NCBI GenBank assembly: GCA_964496275.1
Contig: CAZBYL010000067.1
Coordinates: forward strand, 1-9,140
Direction: 5' to 3'
DNA: 9,140 nucleotides
Origin: CAZBYL01 sp964496275
GTDB lineage: Bacteria; Synergistota; Synergistia; Synergistales; Synergistaceae
Shown here: piece after piece, positions 7,389 through 9,140 of the stretch
Numbering within the stretch: position 1 is the first letter of the stretch
Layout of the letters: every line of letters starts with the position of its first letter
Notes under the pieces: model-generated
Seen by the model: only the letters and a program-made list of their open reading frames with translations
What the model was told of the DNA's origin: nothing
Databases searched by the model: none
Translations under genes and position numbers: made by a program

Positions 7389-7483
7389 AAATCCCCCTAT
7401 ATACAAGTCCATAAGAAAGACACAGAACACACACGCAAAGAGCGCGCGATTATGCGAAACGCGATTCTAATGTCAGGGGATTT
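7389..7483 (-). repeat. Inverted repeat that could mask the small gene's ribosome binding site
   Basis: AAATCCCC at 7389-7396 is an exact inverted copy of GGGGATTT at 7476-7483. In a minus-strand transcript reading through from the exported-protein gene, the upstream AAAUCCCC could pair with the GGGGAUUU that holds the ribosome binding site of the 58-residue protein. The two arms are about 80 bases apart. Regulation is inference only; an 8-bp repeat can also arise by chance. Confidence 0.35.
7449..7476 (-). promoter_or_regulatory. Possible sigma-70-type promoter for the 58-aa gene
   Basis: On the minus strand CTGACA (7476-7471) and CATAAT (7454-7449) are separated by 16 bases. They would start a transcript near 7442, about 57 bases before the ATG at 7385. 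Each box has one mismatch to consensus. The gene could equally be transcribed from the exported-protein promoter further upstream. Confidence 0.35.
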
Positions 7484-7917
7484 TATTCTATCTTATGCGC
7501 TATCTTGGTGTAGAGAGATGAAGATATATTTGAAATATATGAGACTTGTGATTTGGAAACTTTAAGCATAAACGGATCAACGGAGGGAGTCCCGGGCACG
7601 GCTGCTTTTTCGTATACCGGAGAAAAGGCCGCGCGTGTACGCTGTATTGCGCCTTCGTTTTCCGCCGCATCGCTGCCAAACGAAAGAATCGCGGGAGCCG
7701 CGCCCCGTTCGTTGAGTTTATTCGAGAGATCATCGATGGGAGCCGTAAGTGTGTCTTCGATGTTCTCAGGTGCACGGGATGCGTTCAAAAGCGAGTTACT
7801 GAGTTCATAATATTCCGTATTTGCGGAACATTGTCCGCTAAAAACAACGGCAAGCATGAGGACGGCAAAAATCAGCGTAAACACTTTGCTTACGGAAAAA
7901 GCCCGGCTGCACTTCAT
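7483..7917 (-). CDS. Exported small protein of unknown function (144 aa)
   Basis: The start MKCSRAFSVSK is followed by a strongly hydrophobic stretch (residues 12-27) and a plausible signal peptidase I site after C-S-A (residue 32). The mature part is about 112 residues. The cysteine at residue 30 is not in a good lipobox (SGQC), so a lipoprotein is less likely. The mature chain is polar and probably partly helical (NIEDTLTAPIDDLSNKLNERG), with a Ser-rich C-terminal segment (SQVSYISNISSSLY). I do not recognise a family. The ATG at 7917 is chosen over the in-frame ATG at 7932 because GGGGG at 7926-7930 lies 8 bases before it and nothing supports the earlier one. A good promoter lies just upstream. 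Export to the periplasm or beyond is inferred from the signal peptide. Confidence 0.75.
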   Translation of the reverse strand: MKCSRAFSVSKVFTLIFAVLMLAVVFSGQCSANTEYYELSNSLLNASRAPENIEDTLTAPIDDLSNKLNERGAAPAILSFGSDAAENEGAIQRTRAAFSPVYEKAAVPGTPSVDPFMLKVSKSQVSYISNISSSLYTKIAHKIE

Positions 7918-7958
7918 TTTACACACCCCCATCTGAGAAAAATAAACTATGCAAATAA

Positions 7959-7987
7959 TATATACCTTTCTATATCCGATGAGTCAA
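7959..7987 (-). promoter_or_regulatory. Sigma-70-type promoter of the exported-protein gene
   Basis: On the minus strand TTGACT (7987-7982) and TATATA (7964-7959) are separated by exactly 17 bases, giving a start near 7952 and a leader of about 35 bases. A second TTGACA at 7995-7990 sits just upstream but is too far from any good -10 box. Confidence 0.65.
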
Positions 7988-8173
7988 TCTGTCAAGGATA
8001 AATAGTGCGAAATGTCCGGAATATGCCTTCAAAGTTAAAAAGAATAAATTATCAGAATATTATGCGGTGTTTTTCTCGTTATAAATATAGCAAAACCGTA
8101 CAAAACTTAGAAAAACCAGCTTTACCGTGAATGGTTAAATATCTCAGATGCTTACACGCCATTTACACGCCGA
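7988..8173. other. AT-rich intergenic region without a credible gene
   Basis: This stretch between the exported-protein promoter and the tRNA terminator is AT-rich, with several TATAAA/AATATT-like words (for example around 8044-8100). I see no reading frame with a ribosome binding site and no convincing hairpin. Confidence 0.5.
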
Positions 8174-8213
8174 CAAAAAAGAGCCCTTCGGCGCACGGAT
8201 TCCGAAGGGCTCT
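8174..8213 (-). terminator. Rho-independent terminator of the tRNA-Ala gene
   Basis: A perfect 12-bp stem pairs 8180-8191 (AGAGCCCTTCGG) with 8202-8213 (CCGAAGGGCTCT) around a 10-base loop. Read on the minus strand it is followed directly by TTTTTT, about 30 bases past the tRNA 3' end. Confidence 0.92.
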
Positions 8214-8242
8214 AAATGTCTTGCTATCAGTGAGTGTATGCA

Positions 8243-8317
8243 TGGTGGAGCTGAGGCGATTTGAACGCCCGACCCCTTCCGTGCGAGGGAAGTGCTCTCC
8301 CGCTGAGCTACAGCCCC
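8243..8317 (-). tRNA. tRNA-Ala (anticodon CGC)
   Basis: The reverse complement folds as a complete cloverleaf. The acceptor arm GGGGCTG pairs with CAGCTCC and includes the G3-U70 pair that identifies alanine tRNAs. The D arm is GCTC/GAGC. The anticodon arm is CTTCC/GGAAG with loop CTCGCAC (anticodon CGC, reading GCG codons). The T arm GGGCG/CGCCT carries the TTCAAAT loop, with a G-T closing pair, and a variable region GGGTC precedes it. Discriminator A73 and an encoded CCA end follow. The gene stands alone with its own promoter and terminator. Confidence 0.97.
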
Positions 8318-8335
8318 GCATAAGTCACGAGGGTA

Positions 8336-8363
8336 ATTTTATCACGTTGAGCTTTCTTGTCAA
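8336..8363 (-). promoter_or_regulatory. Promoter of the tRNA-Ala gene
   Basis: On the minus strand a consensus TTGACA (8363-8358) and TAAAAT (8341-8336) are separated by 16 bases. Transcription would begin near 8329, about a dozen bases before the mature 5' end of the tRNA at 8317. Confidence 0.8.
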
Positions 8364-8499
8364 CTGCGTATATCTTATTTGCCTGCCAATGGTCAACTGT
8401 AAAACTAATCCGACACCAATCTCTGTGTCAGCTCGGAATAACTTCTGCAAATTTTACGGATTCGAGTGTGTAGGGATAACCCCAGCAAGAGACACTTAC

Positions 8500-8566
8500 C
8501 GTCTCCTTCGCAGATTTTCGCCCCGTATCGTCTCCCGCAGTGTTTCGCCCTTATTGTCTCCCCGCA
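8500..8566. repeat. Degenerate tandem repeat, about 27-base period, three units
   Basis: The core GTCTCC followed shortly by CGCA recurs at 8501, 8530 and 8556 (spacings 29 and 26), with TTTCGCCC between the units (around 8516-8524 and 8543-8550). On the minus strand, in one frame, this gives the peptide pattern CGxxxxAKx repeated every nine residues (CGETIRAKH, then CGRRYGAKI). No ribosome binding site supports translation, so I treat it as repeat DNA. Confidence 0.6.
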
Positions 8567-8584
8567 TAAGCATAAGTAGAGAGC

Positions 8585-8692
8585 CAAAACGATGCATTTT
8601 CGTTTTGTGCGAATCACTTAGTTTGTCCATCAGAGAACCAAATCAGCGGTTTTCTGATTTGTGTGAATCGCTTAGAGTGTTCATCAGTGCCT
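8585..8692. repeat. Two-copy 54-base repeat with a hairpin in each unit
   Basis: Unit 1 is 8585-8638 and unit 2 is 8639-8692. Each opens with an 8-bp stem and 7-base loop: CAAAACGA/TCGTTTTG (8585-8592, 8600-8607) and CAAATCAG/CTGATTTG (8639-8646, 8654-8661). Each continues with a shared 26-base segment (8608-8633 and 8662-8687) that matches at 21 of 26 positions and ends in CATCAG. The stems differ in sequence, yet both stay fully paired, which suggests that the fold rather than the sequence is kept. Confidence 0.7.
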
Positions 8693-8694
8693 CA

Positions 8695-8762
8695 GTGCGG
8701 GGTAAAGCGGCGTTGGTTTTGGCTCTTCGGGACCTTAGAACTAAAGCCGCTGTAGCCCGCAC
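8695..8762. other. 68-base extended hairpin with C(TTCG)G loop
   Basis: Successive arms pair across a single axis. GTGCGGG (8695-8701) pairs with CCCGCAC (8756-8762). After a 4x4 internal loop, AGCGGC (8706-8711) pairs with GCCGCT (8746-8751). TTGGTTTT (8713-8720) pairs with AGAACTAA (8737-8744), with two wobbles. GGCTC (8721-8725) pairs with GGACC (8730-8734), with one mismatch and one wobble, closed by TTCG. There is no T-run directly after it on either strand, so it is not an ordinary terminator. It could be part of a structured RNA or a mobile repeat; the function is unknown. Confidence 0.6.
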
Positions 8763-9000
8763 AGGGGCATTGAATATTACGCACCCAATGCAACATGATT
8801 CCGTTTTTTTGCGCTAACAACATCACGTGGGTGCTGGGTACATCACAACGCCGGCGACGAGTACACCGTTACGACACAGACGAGTACATGAACTAATCTA
8901 ATGTCGTGGGCAAACGATTGACAAACTACCGACGGGCAATCGGCATTCTGCCGACGCACCACCGATAAACTATTACTGTGATTTTTCGAAAGTAATCCCG
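8763..9000. other. Intergenic region without a recognised gene
   Basis: No credible coding frame is seen. Short features are GACGAGTACA twice (8856-8865 and 8879-8888), a 6-bp hairpin TCGGCA-TTC-TGCCGA (8940-8954), and a weak 6-bp stem ATTACT/AGTAAT (8972-8977, 8991-8996) just past the stop of the edge reading frame. None of these is distinctive alone. Confidence 0.4.
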
Positions 9001-9138
9001 TCACCATTCCGCCAGCTTGAGGTGCGGCATTTTTTGTATCAAAAGAGCAAATTTTTCTATGTCGTATTTTGTTGGTTTTATCGGGTTTTTCAGCTTCGGT
9101 AATATCTTGGAAAATGTTGCTGTCACTGTGTTTAGCAT
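9001..9138 (-). CDS. Short reading frame at the right edge, possibly the 3' end of a larger gene
   Basis: On the minus strand the frame from ATG 9138 to TGA 9003-9001 encodes 45 residues (beginning MLNTVTATFSKILPKLK, ending MPHLKLAEW). It is open to the window edge, so it may continue beyond. The composition is plausible for a real, basic, helical protein (KPTKYDIEKFALLIQKM). Any ribosome binding site would lie outside the window. I do not recognise the family, and being this short it could be spurious. Confidence 0.3.
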   Translation of the reverse strand: MLNTVTATFSKILPKLKNPIKPTKYDIEKFALLIQKMPHLKLAEW

Positions 9139-9140
9139 AG

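Noticed and set aside
7553..7810. 85-codon plus-strand frame
   Set aside because: It lies opposite the exported-protein gene, which has a signal peptide, ribosome binding site and promoter. The plus frame has none.
8405..8617. 70-codon minus-strand frame with Cys-rich repeats (CGETIRAKH, CGRRYGAKI)
   Set aside because: The start would be a GTG with no ribosome binding site, and the frame is confined to tandem-repeat DNA. I kept the repeat and dropped the gene.
8500..8692. CRISPR array
   Set aside because: There are only two or three degenerate units, of unequal kinds, with no constant-length unique spacers and no cas genes nearby.
8695..8762. Integron attC site
   Set aside because: The arms do not carry the conserved RYYYAAC/GTTRRRY core sites, and no integrase or gene cassette is seen.
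8131..8817. 228-codon plus-strand reading frame
   Set aside because: It runs antisense through the tRNA-Ala gene, its terminator and its promoter, has no ribosome binding site, and owes part of its length to the repeat region. It is not a gene.

Overview
The window looks like part of a chromosome (or metagenomic contig) of an anaerobic, diderm bacterium. A Synergistota-type organism is my best guess. That guess rests on the gene content (a MoeA followed by a MoeA fused to a periplasmic-binding-protein-like domain, a membrane-anchored SPOR protein and a B12-type radical SAM protein), not on a marker gene, so treat it as inference. No plasmid or phage genes and no insertion sequence are visible.

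Left part, plus strand (1-7185). The window opens with the N-terminal quarter of a tRNA methyltransferase of the TrmO family. It runs, in another reading frame, straight into a radical SAM gene that has lost everything upstream of its CxxxCxxC cluster motif. This is a deletion junction or an assembly chimera. Then follow a single-pass membrane protein with a C-terminal peptidoglycan-binding SPOR domain and a tight cluster for molybdenum (or tungsten) cofactor synthesis: moeA, moeA-PBP fusion, moaA, moaC and a MogA/MoaB-type gene with an unrecognised N-terminal domain. Spacings run from 23 bases down to overlaps of 4-13 bases, so these genes are very probably one transcript, ending at a strong hairpin terminator at 7151-7181.

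How the cluster works: MoaA and MoaC convert GTP to cyclic pyranopterin monophosphate. The MogA/MoaB domain adenylylates molybdopterin, and the MoeA proteins insert the metal. The PBP-like domain on the second MoeA may sense or deliver molybdate or tungstate. The molybdopterin synthase genes (moaD, moaE) and the transport genes (modABC) are not in this window.

Middle part, minus strand (7209-7995). Two small genes converge on the cofactor operon: an exported protein of 144 residues with a clear signal peptide and a good sigma-70-type promoter, and downstream of it a hydrophilic 58-residue protein. Neither is recognised.

Right part (8000-9140). A monocistronic tRNA-Ala(CGC) gene on the minus strand has its own promoter and a perfect 12-bp terminator. 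Upstream of it lie about 640 bases without a credible protein gene, but with layered structure: about 27-base degenerate tandem repeats, a two-copy 54-base repeat whose hairpin stems differ in a compensatory way, and a 68-base extended hairpin capped by C(TTCG)G. At the right edge a short minus-strand reading frame runs to, and perhaps off, the end.
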